From Elmis aenea (Eukaryota > Arthropoda > Insecta > Coleoptera > Elmidae), in assembly GCA_947652605.1 (NCBI GenBank), contig OX393576.1:14844575-14908574 (forward strand): DNA of 64,000 nt, written 5' to 3'. A program made the translations under genes and the position numbers. Below the pieces are notes generated by a model. It searched no databases and was not told the origin of the DNA. It worked only from the letters and a program-made list of their open reading frames with translations. Of the stretch, positions 43,554 through 55,729 are shown in pieces; positions within the stretch are counted from its first letter, which is position 1, and the number at the start of each line of letters is the position of its first letter.

Positions 43554-46250
43554 CTTCATATAGTATGGGGTTATTTTATATACCATTTAAATTTATCTTG
43601 TTTTGTTTTTATCAACTATGATCGTTTTGTTAACCTACGTAGCACTTGAGTTTTATATACCATAGTTCCATTTAACAATCAAATTTTTCTACAAAGTAAA
43701 TAATTTGTTCTCATTCCAAAACAATACCAGGTACCAACAAAATTAATCTCAATACAATTAATATTTTGCCCATCTTGAGCATAAAATTTAATTTCTGGCC
43801 TTAACGAAATACATTTCAACGTTTGAATTTGAAACAGCATCTTGTGTATATTTCTCGTACTCGGATTCAACGATATAAATTATCACATAAAAAATTGGTT
43901 TTTAAAACAGTGTATTTATTTGGAAAAAAATTAAAACTAAGGCGGTTTATACACGTTTGTGTGTCCAGATAACTTAAAGAGAAGGCGTTAAATAAGATAT
44001 ATTATTGTCATTTCTCTCTTAACACCTTAATAAAAGGTTCGTGCAGAAACAACAACAAATGCAAAAAATAACCTACATAATTTTAAGTGTTTTATTGCCC
44101 TAGCAAAACTCAAAACACAAAGTTTTCATTTAATGCAAAAAAAAATCGTTTGTTGTCCTACTCAATGAAATAATTCCATTTTCTTTCATATTTATTGTGG
44201 CAATCATGCCGCCATGTTAAAAACAAATGTCTACTGCCATTTATCGTTGTTACTATAACTGATGAAGAATTTTAAAATAGCTTGTTCAATAAAAAAAGTT
44301 AAAAACATTACTGCTTCCGGAAGGGAAGTGTTACGCGCAAAATAGAGACTATTACGACTCAAAAGATATAGAATTTAAATATTGTACTCCTAATAATTTG
44401 ATTGTCAAGAAAAGTTTACAAAGAGCATGAAATTACCAATATTTGTGGTTGCATGCTACCTATATGAATAAATTTTGCTCATTAAACTTGTTTTTCTTTT
44501 AGTATTTAAGTAAAGAGTGAGTTATTTGATCATTTATTACGATAAATGTGTAGATGAATTCATCTATGCAAAGATGTAGCACAATCAAAAAAGTTTGAGA
44601 AACGCAGCAGATTCTAAACTGTGTGTGTTATTTTTATTTTACGTGTCTCTGATTTGTTTTGTTATGGGCACGTACCTATCAACAATAAGCAAAATAATAA
44701 TAAAAAGGAAAAACATTATTTATATCAATCATTAACAAGTATCATATTTTTATCATATTAAAACCGCTGCAACTAAATGAATACTAATTAAGAATATTTA
44801 AAAAAATTAACTTGGTAAAATATAATATTCTTTAATAAAAATGTAAATGAATGTACGCATTGATTTCATAGATTCCACGAATCTTCCTTTAAAGAAAGTT
44901 TTTAATCAGATTTCATATTCGATTGAACATTTTATTGCAATTTCGAAGTTACCACCATTATTAATATTAAATAAACAAATATTTATACCAAGCAGAACTG
45001 TCTTCCTTTTTTTATTTATTTGTAGTTGGAGCTAGTCAGCTGTGAAAAATTTAGTAATCAAAACGTTTAGTTAATTACTGTAAGTAATTTTTATAATGCG
45101 AATCATGTACTGTTTAGCCTTGCAGAGTTAGATAATTTAAATATTAATTAACTAAATGGGCTACATAATTACTTTTAAAATAGTCTTCTTCATTTGAAAG
45201 CTATTTCTACTTATAAGTGATAAACACTGTCAAAAAAAAAATGTTTGCACAAAAAGTTACGAAATTCTGCAATGCTGCTGAAATATTAACGAAACTTTAT
45301 TTTTTGCGGTTAACTAAATAAGTATTATTGTAATTTTTTTGTCTTTAGTATTACTGTGTGCCTAGGTGTATTGTTGCAATTATATTATTTGGTTAACGTG
45401 TTGTATATATTTCAAAATACGTTTCAGCTCCGAGCTCCTGCTCTTTACATATTTTACATCAATTTAAAATATTTATTGGGCGTTAAGTAGACTTTTTAAA
45501 ACAAACAAAAAACAAGACCATAAAAAATCTAGTTTTGGTTGAATAAGTACAGTGAAATTTAACGAGTTTTTTAATGGTATTCATAACAGTCAACGAATCT
45601 TCTTAATAACAGTGTAATTTAGTGTTTAGGTTTGATGTATCATTCGATTTAATGGATGTTGTAATTGCTTCATTAGAAAACCTTGCCCTAGACTTGCCAG
45701 CATTAAACATTGTAATAAATCGATCAACAGAAGAAGAAATTTTGGAACCTGTTGTTAACATTACTTAATCGAAAGTTTGGATATGAACTGTAATTTATAT
45801 TGTAAACTACCAAAGTTTAAACACTTTAAAATGTGTATTTTTGTGTATAGGTATTAATTACTTACACAGCCTCAAACATATCTTCAAATCCTTGGTTTTA
45901 TGTTTCACAAGGACGAAGAAACTAGTAAACATTAACTCTCGGTTATTGCCAAACGTCATAAAAATCTATACTAAGTAAATATTTATAAAGCGAGTTAGTG
46001 TTAACGGTTGTGCTGGGTATCTACTTAAAACTTACTCGCGTTCAGATGTATACTTAAAATTTAAAAACACTTATTATTTTTGTACAACATTATTTAAATC
46101 TGTAATGCGTATATTTAAAATTTTCACGTGGCGTAATTACTTTTTTTTAGAACCACCAGATTTGTTTATCAACTTACTGACGCCAAATTTATTTTATGAA
46201 TTACCTATGTGGTAAGAGTAATTTTGGAGACATAATTAAAACTGTGTATA
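43554..46250. other. AT-rich DNA with no recognised element
   Basis: Apart from one short protein-like frame at 45652-45768, nothing stands out. Confidence 0.4.
45652..45768 (+). other. 38-codon protein-like frame
   Basis: From ATG at 45652 the peptide begins MDVVIASLENLALDLPALNI and ends STEEEILEPVVNIT before TAA. Its Leu/Glu-rich, helix-forming composition is unusual for random AT-rich DNA, and the frame stays open upstream of the ATG. It could be a lone exon, a small ORF or a transposon relic. No family recognised. Confidence 0.2.
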
Positions 46251-46777
46251 TACAGGATGATTCAGTTTAACTGTCGCACCCCTATAACTTTGTTATTTTA
46301 AGAGGAAAGCTATAGTTTTGTAAATCGTGGAAAAACTTCTGTCGTATGACGTTCAATTGTTTTTTCTACGATAAAATGTCAGACTGGCGATAGTCAACTT
46401 TTTTGATAGAGAATTAAACTCTAAATCCGATAGTGCATTAAAACAATAAGCATACAAAAATTTTAGATAAAAATGAGTCTAAGCGTTATTTATTATTTTT
46501 CACAAAATCGTTGTAGTTGACGTAACAAAACACGATCGCTGTAATAATTAATTGACATTTTATAACTTGTCTAATTGTATATTTTTATTTTTTGATGAAA
46601 AATCATTATTTTTTTCTATCACAATCAAAAAAAAAAGTATACCATGTGGTTTCAAACTATCGCCGGTCTGACATATTTCATAGTACAAAAAAACATTTGA
46701 ACATTATATAAGGCTTATAGGGATTTCTTCAGTAACACAATTATAGGGGTGCGACAGTCGAACTGAATCACGCTGTA
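46251..46777. mobile_element. Diverged copy of the GATTCAGTTTGACTGTC family, about 527 bp
   Basis: The ends are tacaggatgattcagtttaa, ctgtcgcacccctataactt and ttataggggtgcgacagtcg, aactgaatcacgctgta. The inner part shares atagagaattaaactc with the element at 27121. Here the terminus is a TACAGG form, which ties this family to the TACAGGGTG group. Confidence 0.88.
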
Positions 46778-47340
46778 TACAGGGTGTCCCAAATTTGATA
46801 CACAACATGAGGATCTTGCTTACCTTAAGAACTACGATGTCGGTTAAAATAGTAAAAGTATTCCTGTCCGTTCTCAGGATTGTTTTGTGCGTTAATGTTT
46901 CCGAATCCCGAAAAAATCGAGAAACCTCGGAAAATTTGCTCTTTAAACCTATTAGTACCCAAAATCAAAAATTAACGTACCTACTACTCGCAATGCGTCT
47001 CCTAAAGTTACATTGTCAACACTACCGGAAAATCCCAGGGATAGTTTTAAAGAACTCTGCCAAGCATGCACGTGTTAGCTATCACATGAATAACTAATTT
47101 TAGCTCTTGTAAATCAAATTATTATTGTTTTAAAACTGGTATTCTACAAAAATTAAATGAAAAAGATGACGTAAGGAATTCCAGAGAAATACGATTTTCG
47201 GTTTCCGATGGTCCCAAAATGTCGGGAATGGGAACCCTAGGTCAAAATAAGGCAAAGTTGCGAAATTGGATGCTAAATTGAAAATTCGATAAGAAAAGCA
47301 AGATGGCTCCTCGTTAGAAGTTACTTTAAATAAAAACTAA
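46778..47340. mobile_element. Solo arm of the 'TGTCCCAAATTTG' family
   Basis: It starts tacagggtgtcccaaatttg, catgaggatcttgcttacct directly at the end of the previous element. The inner ggcaaagttgcgaaattgg near 47260 matches arms of related families. No right terminus is found, so the limit is approximate. Confidence 0.7.
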
Positions 47341-48435
47341 CAAACCCAACTAACAATTTTCGCCATGGGGATAAAAATAAAACTGATTTAACTTGGGTAT
47401 AAACAACACAGTAATTTTATTTTCCATCTCATCACCAATCCGCTCTGTGTAATGGTTTAATAAATACCAGACTAATTTTTTGGATTGTCTGAGTTCCTCT
47501 CGGTGTACACTACCTCGGATAATCGGAACTCAATTATAATTTATTTAAGTGTTAATTGTTTGAATATTATTTCCTTCTACATTACGTTTGATCAGAGGTA
47601 TCTTAAGAATCTACTGCAATTACTTTTAAAACACATTCTTAAATCGATTGGATATAAAAAATAGGTCACAGGTCATAATAAATCAAATTAATTTTAAATT
47701 ACTTCTGCCAAATTAAGTGTTTGCTTAAAAATGGTCAACCGCACAAACCAACTTAAACACTTTTCGTAGCTACAAACATGGTTTATTTGTTACAGCTTTC
47801 AAAATATATCTCGTGGAGTATATTCATTATTGGTATTAGTTAAAATAATTTCACTTAATGTTGTACAGTCAGCTGATATTTATAAGGGTGTGTCCCATTA
47901 AGGGACAATGTACATTCTTAATTAGAGTGAGGAATCATGCCTCGCTGATTAATGCTTTGAAGTTTTTAAAACTAATCCCTCAGACTTTTACGATACGTAT
48001 TTAGAACTATTTTCTTTGTTGTGTGGTGCAGTCAATATTAAAATAAATTACCCTGTATAAGTGACGAAAAAGCCACAAAGTAATTTCACCAACCGGTCTA
48101 TTGTGTAGTTGATGCGTGTAATAATTAACCAATACTGGTAGTGGTCCAAATGTAAAACGAAAATTTTTATTTTCCTTATTTTTTTTTTAATTACTTAACA
48201 CCAGCCAAACGTGAAAATTTCTACTTCTTGATTTTACAAAATTCTTATCAGTAGTAATATAACAAGTGCATTAAAAACTACCGATAATTTTTGATAAATA
48301 TGCCCGAATACAAGTTGAGCTGAAAAAAACACGTGCACGAAGTGCACGAGTGATTTTTTCTGATTCACTTGCATGAGTGAAGATTTGTCAAAAATTATAG
48401 ATTATGTATTTGCAATGCACGAGTAATATTTTGTC
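47341..48435. other. AT-rich DNA; possible worn element at 47881-48057
   Basis: Taagggtgtgtcccattaag at 47881 and aaattaccctgtata at 48043 might be the ends of an old deletion derivative, but the arms hardly pair. Confidence 0.3.
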
Positions 48436-48901
48436 AGAAAATTTCCTTCACCTAACCTACCTGTCAAATGATATGTATGCTATGTCAAATTTTACAAGTA
48501 CTGTCAGAGTGGTGCTTCAGAGGTGTGGTTTAATCTATGTTAAAGTAACGCTATGGTCGCCGAAATTCGTCAAAAAATTATCAAGACAAACATATTTAAT
48601 TCCCTCTCCAAATTTATATTTTCGGCCAATCAAAAACACAGATTTCTTAGAAACGACCAATAAACGCATGAAAATCTGTTAATTGGGAAAAGGATATTAT
48701 CAGTGTATGATTCTATTTATTGGTCATTTCTAGGAAATCTGAGTTTGTTATTGGTCGAAAACGCAAATTTGACAGGAGGATCAACATCTGACAGGGTAAT
48801 GTAAAATTATTCCTGTGTAATAATGCTTCTATTGATAGTCTCTAGAAGATTTAAGATGAGTGATTGGTTGAAAACGCAAATTTGACAGGTGAAGGAAATG
48901 T
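48436..48901. mobile_element. Fold-back element with CTTCACCTGTCAAAT arms, about 465 bp
   Basis: Tttccttcacctaacctacctgtcaaa-type sequence at the left is mirrored by tttgacaggtgaaggaaa at the right. Inside, cggccaatcaaaaacacaga (about 48622) pairs with tctgagtttgttattggtcg (about 48740), giving a second hairpin. The segment at 48757 (ggtcgaaaacgcaaatttga) is repeated at 48865. Confidence 0.65.
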
Positions 48902-49814
48902 TCGCTCACATGTGTACTGAACTTAAGCCTTAGAACTTGGTGATAGTCTTATAATAAATAAGTGTAACATCCCAAAGTTTTTGCAGATACCTTCAGTAGT
49001 CCCAAAAATAAACAAATAGAACAAGATTGACTAGCATAACTATCAATGTAACAATGAAAGCCGAAAGGCTTATCTACACAGATACCTATTCTTTAAGTAA
49101 ACATGATATATGCGCTAAATATGTATGAAATCATTTGCACAAGAAAAATGTGTATAGAAATACACTTTTGTTCTACATTTTTTGATAACATTTAAAATGA
49201 GTAATAATATTTTCATAATTACTTCACCATTTATCATTCAAAGGTCGAAAGCTGAGTGACATTTTAAGAAAAATCGTTGTAATCAACCTGTTAGTGTTGG
49301 TTTTTATTTTGTTGCTGTTTAGGTTGTAGTATTTAGTTTCATTTTTATTGACTTCATAATTAAAGTAGTAGAAGGTAAAACGGTATGACGAATCAACATT
49401 GGATGATCGGCGCCAGTCAAGAACATATGGCCGCTAACCAGCAGTTCCCATTCAAGTGCCTTTAACTCTGCCTTGGACTAATTTATCCAAATTTGGTATT
49501 ATTTTATACAATTGTAAACTATTACTTCATCGAATTGATTGGCTGTGCTATTAAGCTAACTTAATAATGTTTTTATAATGGTTCTGGTTTGCGGTTACCA
49601 ACTGGCAGCATATCTTTAAGTACCACGTTTGTCCTTTTTATAGTCCTTGGACTCTCTATCAACCCAAAAGACCATAATGTACTTATTACATCACCACGTG
49701 TGTAAATCTTAAGAGCTAAAATGTGTAACAAAGTAACAATAGCGTAAAATAAATTTATATTCATGTGGTATTGTCACTTAGGTACTCACACACATACACA
49801 AACAGATAAATGTA
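48902..49814. other. AT-rich DNA with a doubtful frame
   Basis: A minus-strand frame (49573-49764) contains SPRTIKRTNVVLKDMLPVGN and may belong to an unknown repeat. No further support was found. Confidence 0.3.
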
Positions 49815-50630
49815 TACAGTGTATTCCAAATTTGGGGCTCAACATGGGGATATCGCTTATCCTAAGAGCTACAAGGTCACTTAAATTGGGACAAAGTTGC
49901 GAAATTCTGTGCTTAATTCAAATCTGAAAAAAGGTGCTTTATTCTCTTTAGTTTTAAAAATATTAAAAACACTTTCACAAAGCAAATTTGTATTTTCTAT
50001 ACACTGCTTTAATTGAATGTTGTGTCAAACATTTTGTCTGATTTGAACCATCATCGAGTTTATTATCCCTTAAAACCGCCATGCTGGATTTTTGCATTGC
50101 TAAAATTTCTGAACATAATGAAATCACGTACGTACTATAGATGAAATTTGAAAAACAACCGCAAAATATTCTAAAATAAAGATTTTTCATGCAACAACCC
50201 AAACTTAAATAAAATTTTGAAAATTTTAAGAGCCAAATTTTTTGACTGGTACGAATATTTTTACTGTATATTTGCACTAATTTTATGCAAATCATGACTA
50301 TTAACAATATAAAGTTACGTGTATTAAAGATATAAAGTAATGGTCAGTTTTATTTCTGTACCTATGTGTTTTGTATAACTAACTCTATGTACTGCTTACT
50401 TGCATACGATACAAGTTTAAGAGGAGATGGTTATTATATCAAGTTATCATAAGATATAAGATAAAATGGATGTGTTGTTTATAATTTCAATCAGTTTTAT
50501 TTTTATCTACATGGTTAAAATTGTTATTTTCCGTGTTTTTGCATTTTTGCCTTAATTTTCAACGATTACCTATTGTAGGTATGTCATATAGTTGTGTTCA
50601 GATTTCTTAGCAGCTTAGCACTACCTTCTG

Positions 50631-50856
50631 CTGCGGTTACAGTACAGCCGTATTCGCGCGATGGCCTTCGCGCGTATGCGACCGTATACGCGCGAATCAA
50701 AGAAACCAATGCAAGCATATGCGAGTGGTTTCGAGCGAATTCTCGCTTGTAGTGTAACCGCTCTTATATGCTTGCATTGGTTTGTTTCAGTCGCGCGAAT
50801 ACGGACGCGTACGCGCGAAGCTCATTCGCGCGAATACGCTTGTACTGTAAACGCAG
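50631..50856. mobile_element. CpG-dense fold-back MITE, 226 bp
   Basis: The left arm (ctgcggttacagtacagccg, tattcgcgcga, ttcgcgcgtatgcg) is the reverse of the right arm (cgcgtacgcgcgaa, tcgcgcgaatacgc, ttgtactgtaaacgcag). Both contain aaccaatgcaagcata. CGCGCGAA occurs many times. The element is far richer in CpG than anything around it. Confidence 0.92.
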
Positions 50857-50863
50857 ACTAAAG

Positions 50864-50960
50864 CAGTGATTACCAAAGTGTGGTATGCTGGTATGCATCA
50901 TACCCCTGAAGGTACGCGAAAGAGTTTTAAGGTATACGCGGAATAATTTTTTATTTTACC
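50864..50960 (+). mobile_element. hAT-like end CAGTGATTACCAAAGTGTGG
   Basis: The terminus resembles the CAG(C/T)GGTTCCCAAA ends of Charlie/hobo-like hATs, followed by tgctggtatgcatcatacccc. Right end not located. It starts 8 bp after the CpG-dense MITE. Confidence 0.4.
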
Positions 50961-51447
50961 TTAGTATTTTTTAGCTGTAGAAAACAATTCGTTAAAACTT
51001 AATCTATGATAAACTAGTCCTATCTTCGGCCGAAAAGGATACGCCGGTATGACTAAACTCTCTAAAAGGGTATGAGATAGTTGCAAGTTTGGTTAACACT
51101 GTTTTTAAGCAAAAATCCAATGTGGCGCTTATGAGATATAACAAAGTTGATCTTGATATAGGTCCAAAACAGAGGAAACGTCTAACACAAAATCTAAGCG
51201 AAACAATTTACAGAGAATTAAATGTTGCTCTACGAAAGTGTTTATTTTTTATTTTGAAAAATAACGAAAATGAAGCAAAACAACACAATCAATTTTTATT
51301 CTCTTTTTTATAATAACTTCTGAACTGAGAGAACCATAGCACTTTTCTTTTTAGATTTTAATTCAGCACCAAATTTCGCAACCGTCTCCATAGTTCTCAA
51401 GATAAGTGAAATCTTCATATTGAGCCTCATATTTGGGACACCCTGTA

Positions 51448-52230
51448 TAAAGGGTATTTAGTACGACTGAAATTATTTGACAAAAAATGTTTCTTAATTA
51501 TTAAAATTCTTAAAAAATTAATAAATGGCTGTGCTATATGCGAAAACAAAAGTCTAAGAGGAAAAAATTACCCTTAAAAAATTCAAATATTAAAAATACC
51601 TTTAGGTAACACTTTTGAAGTTTGATGGAAGAAAATTATTTAGTTAAATAAATGGGTCAAATTTTGTACTAATGCATTTGTAGCTTTTATAAATATTTGT
51701 TTAAATTGTTTTAACCCAAATTATTGCATACAAAACATTGCAATTTTTACAGATTTATTTATTTTACTTATAAGTGACCTATAATTTTTTGATGAATAAC
51801 AAAGTTGATGTAAAACTGCTCTCTAATTTAACATATTTTTTACTACGTTCAAAGAAACCTACGCATGCTTAAACAATTCATAACAAACATACTGTATATG
51901 AACGTTTACAATAATGATGTTTAAAACCGGTTTTTATTAATTTGTTTATTTGGTAATCCAAAATAAACTTAAACAAATAAATTGAGCCATTAAAAGATTA
52001 AAATATGTTTTTTGTTTATTTTTATGCTATAATTGCGAAATTAAACTTCGCCAATTGAACTGTCTGCATATTAATTAATTTTTTTGGCAAATTGCGTTTT
52101 AAGTTTTTCACTACTTGTCGAAGAATACTAATATGTTGCTAATAAGTAAAATTACACTTAACTTTATAAATAGTTTCTTTGCGATTTAAAACAAGTCTTT
52201 TAAATATTTTTTCGTTAGTAATTGGAGGTG
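51448..52230. other. AT-rich DNA with no recognised feature
   Basis: No frames or termini. Confidence 0.4.
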
Positions 52231-52495
52231 TAATATATTAGAATGTGACTATTTATACATACAGTGTGTATGACTAATTGGCTATTTATACATACAATAA
52301 ACTTATTTCTAAGACCCAACTTTTTATTTATATATTTTTTTTTACATTAGGTTAAAGGTTAGGTAAGAGTGTTTTTTTTAAGAAAAACTATTTCTTAGTT
52401 TCATTGGTTTATCTCAATTATTTAAAAAAAAGTATGTATAAATAGTCAATTACTTATACATACTGTATGTATAAATAGCCTCATCCAATATATTA
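52231..52495. mobile_element. Fold-back MITE with TATTTATACATAC repeats, 265 bp
   Basis: Taatatattagaatgtgact and ggctatttatacatac at the left are mirrored by gtatgtataaatagcctcat and ccaatatatta at the right. The motif ctatttatacatac occurs twice in each arm, each arm thus being an internal duplication. Confidence 0.88.
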
Positions 52496-52789
52496 ACCTA
52501 CAATCAGTATCTACCTATGTATTATATTAAATTTAAATTAGTTTTGAATTATTCCCAAGTTGATAATTTTAAAAATCGTATTTTTCAAACTAATTATTAT
52601 CTTTAATTAACCTATTTAATTTTAATACGTTTATATTTAATATATGAGTATTTCGTAACTACATGAACAACTTTAAAAAACCTTTTAAGGGTAATGTGAA
52701 ATAATGCTCCTAAAATGATTTTTATAAGGGAACTACAATGTTTTAAATTGGAAAGCTGAATGTATTTTATAATGTCAACATTATTTTAA

Positions 52790-53115
52790 TACAGGGAAGT
52801 GAATTTGGCATAAGATTTCAAATAAAACTGTTGAAATTTAGGGTATCTAATAAAGATAACTTGGTAATTTTTAGTCACAACCTTTTTATTGTTAAATGTT
52901 TTCATTTATGAAATTTTAAATTAGAATTTTTTTGACAAAACTTGAATTTAACTATATGTGATTTTTTTTGCAATAAAGGGCACTTTTGATATCTTTTAGT
53001 TTCTTATTGATGAGTTATAGCTTATGTAGAAAGCATTCAATCTTTATATTTCAAAATAAACTTGAACATTATCTAGATACTAATAATTGCGCAATTAATT
53101 TTGAAACACCCTGTA
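52790..53115. mobile_element. Poorly paired TACAGGG element, about 325 bp
   Basis: It starts tacagggaagtgaatttggc and ends attttgaaacaccctgta. Only the terminal 8-15 bp pair. It may be two solo ends rather than one element. Confidence 0.4.
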
Positions 53116-53581
53116 TGTACGCTAATCAATAGCTTATAATACTGGACCGTGCTCCTTCTTAAGATCGGCACTAACATAAAACATGATATGCCACCTGCAG
53201 AGACCCACAGAGTAATATCTTAACGAACAAGTCCATAAATTTTGTACCACTCTTTAGCAAAGAACCATATGTAATTAAATCGTTTTAAATTATTACATCA
53301 CATGGTGCGCGTTCAACTGCTAAAATATATCTACTGTTTTGAAAGTTATAACTAACTACTTATCTTCTTCATAACGTTGTCTTGTTTTCGTTGTAAAATT
53401 TTAATTCCGCTTGTAATCTATACGATGTAGCCATAAATTAACTGATTTATAAAATGTCATTCATTACTGAATTTATGTTATGTAAGAAATAGCATTTTAA
53501 TGATTTTGGTACTGGAAATTTTTAAGAGTTGTTTGATGCAAGTTGCAGAATATCAAATCGTTAACCACTAACTGTATAGCA

Positions 53582-53645
53582 CAGCGTTTTGCAAAGTGTG
53601 GTTTATGAACCCTTGGGAGTCTCCGAAAACCTATCAAGGAGTCCG
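53582..53645 (+). mobile_element. hAT-like end CAGCGTTTTGCAAAGTGTGG
   Basis: The terminus is like that at 50864, followed by atgaacccttgggagtctcc. The other end is not found. Confidence 0.4.
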
Positions 53646-53699
53646 CAAGATTAAAACCGTTTTTATGTAAATACTAAAGCGTTATCTTTTATATCTTAA

Positions 53700-54132
53700 T
53701 CGGATCCTCTTGTACCTTGCGGTGTCGAGGTATGTTTTCCTAACTCTTGATTATACTTCACCATTTGTTTCTATCGTTGGCTAATTGTGGAACATCTCTC
53801 CAGCTTTTTCTTCTATTCCCTGCCTCACTTTCTTTTTTCATTTAGTTCTTGGTCTTCCTCTACCTTTTTCTACTCAATCTTCTTTTTCCATTTCATTTTT
53901 GCGTACCTACTTTCTGACACGCGAAGTAGATGTGCAAGTGCAATCCAACTTTGTTGATTTAACTCCATATTTTTCTTTATGTTTTCCACTTCTAAGCTTT
54001 TTCTAATTAATTATTGCCAATCTCATTAATTAGTCCACGTCCATCGATTCTTATTAAAAATCTCATCTCCTTTATTTTTGCTTTCTTGTCAGTGCCCAAG
54101 TTTCTGAACTGTAAGTATTAATTAGTACGAAC
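53700..54132 (-). pseudogene. RTE-like LINE fragment, 3' part
   Basis: The minus strand reads SSETWALTRKQK, then MRFLIRIDGRG, then WIALAHLLRVSESRYAKMKW, then EEDQEL / GRPRTK in shifted frames, and SWRDVPQLANDRNKW close to the end. The order and motifs match the last part of an RTE-type reverse-transcriptase ORF (SETW.LT, MRFLRRI.G, GRPR..W, DR..W). Many frameshifts and stops are present. It continues at 56120, beyond an inserted hAT-type element. Confidence 0.75.
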
Positions 54133-54466
54133 TAGGGACTTTCCCGGGACTCTCTTAGTCTCGAGTCCCGGGACATTTAGTTCGAGACTCGAGACGAGAC
54201 TTCAATGTTACAGTACACTGAAATTTATTTTTTATACTTCTAATTTTTAAACAAATTTTACTGCCACGAGTTTAGCAAAAATATTTTTATATTTTTATGT
54301 TTTAAAGTTTAAGGAGAATTGTCAAGTTTATAAGTTAAAATACATTTTACTTATGCCTGTTATGCATAAAACTTTATGGAAAATTGTTAATTTTATTTAA
54401 AATAGGTATTTACTTGGAAATATATATTTTATTTACTGTAGACTAAAGACTAAATTTAAAAAAAAA

Positions 54467-54485
54467 ATAATAATAATAATAATAC
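54467..54485. repeat. (AAT)n microsatellite
   Basis: Six trinucleotide units follow an A-run inside the hAT-type element. Confidence 0.9.
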
Positions 54486-54629
54486 TATAATTTATTCATA
54501 AAATAAATGCTTCAAAAACAAAATCCGTGAATATGGTTTAATTTAAAAAAAATAATATTATTATAAGTTAGCCGCGTTCTGTCAACTGTCACGACCGATT
54601 CACGATTACGATCAGGGATGGATTAACGT

Positions 54630-54740
54630 TTTAAATCGTTACGTTATTGTATAACGTTATTTATTATTTGGTTTCGTTACATAACGTTATAAATAACATT
54701 AAAAAAATGAATTGTTATGTTATATAACGTTATATAACAT
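54630..54740. repeat. Cluster of ATAACGTTAT palindromes
   Basis: The perfect 10-bp palindrome ataacgttat occurs at 54651, 54681 and 54724, with further aacgtt/aacatt variants between. Repeated short palindromes near an element end are typical of transposase-binding subterminal repeats. Confidence 0.7.
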
Positions 54741-54756
54741 TACATAAATTATGATA

Positions 54757-55729
54757 TACAGGGTGTTTCTTAAATAATGCGAAAAAATTTCTTATCGAAA
54801 ATTAAGTGGGGTCTTTTATATAAAAATTTTTTCTTAGACGTCTCCTTTCGGAGTTACAAAAGGGGATCGGTAAAATTAGGTTTTTATTTTGTTTGTAAAA
54901 TTTAGATAAATGTAGGAGAATGATATTTGGTAGAAGTTTTATACTTATTAAAATGTTTCGCATAGTAATATTTCCACCTTCACAGGAGGATGAAAAGTTC
55001 GACCCCTGTTGGTTTTTTAATCAGAACTTCTTGATGAGTTCACATTTTGCAATTTTTAATTTTTTTTTTAGAAGTTAAATTTATTTAGAACCTTTTTTTA
55101 TTCTTTAGTTTCTCTCGTAAATCCTACAGTTTTGAGTAAAAAATTAAATGAGTGAATATATTTATGTTCATATTGGGTACAATTGACGGGCGTTTTAGCG
55201 TTGTCGCTGCGTTAAAATGAATTACACCCGTCACTTCTACCCAATATGAACATAAACAAACCAAGGTAACCACCAAAATGAATCGTTTTATATTGGAATA
55301 TTTGATGGTTCATGTTCATGCTTATAATTTTTTACTCAAAAACTGTAGGTTTAACGAGAAAAGTTAAAGAATAAAAAAAACTTCTAAAGAAATCAAGTAT
55401 TCAAAAAAAAAAATTGCTAGATTTCAACCAACCAAAAAGTTTACAAAAAAAACCAGCAGAGTCGCACTTTTCAGCCTTCTGGGAACTCCTTACTATGGGA
55501 AACCTTTTAATAAGTATAAAACATCTAGGTACCAAATATCATTCTCCTACATTTATCCAAATTTGAGAAATAAAATAAAAACCCAATTTTACCGATCCTC
55601 TTTAGGGGGGTGTAACTATGAAAGGAGACCCTAAAGAAAAAAAATTTTATATGAAAGACCCCTCTTAATTTTCGATAAGGAATCACCTCCCGAATTTTTT
55701 CGCATTATTATTTAAGAAACATGCTGTAT
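54757..55729. mobile_element. Fold-back element nested in the 2-kb hAT-type element
   Basis: The left end is tacagggtgtttcttaaata, atgcgaaaaaatttcttatc. The right end is attttcgataaggaatcacc, tcgcattattatttaagaaa, catgctgta. It is related to 31618-32110 (shared ctcctacattt and gaccccgttttt-type blocks), which also sits in a hAT-type element. Confidence 0.88.
55161..55257. repeat. Inner hairpin, TTTATGTTCATATTGGGTA arms
   Basis: Tttatgttcatattgggta and tacccaatatgaacataaa are inverted copies around a GC-richer loop (gacgggcgttttagcgttg, cacccgtc). It forms the fourth level of nesting at this site. Confidence 0.85.

Larger units (their letters stand above)
49815..51447. mobile_element. Fold-back element 'TATTCCAAATTTGGGGCTC' enlarged by insertions, about 1.6 kb
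   Basis: The left end is tacagtgtattccaaatttg, ggggatatcgcttatcctaa. The right end is ataagtgaaatcttcatatt, gagcctcatatttgggacac, cctgta. It belongs to the same family as the solo arm at 46778. Its middle contains a CpG-dense fold-back and a hAT-like end. Confidence 0.85.

Noticed and set aside
46795..47097. 100-codon + strand frame
   Set aside because: It lies wholly in the arm of a fold-back MITE.
50661..50861. 66-codon + strand frame
   Set aside because: It lies in the CpG-dense fold-back MITE, whose low AT content gives long frames.
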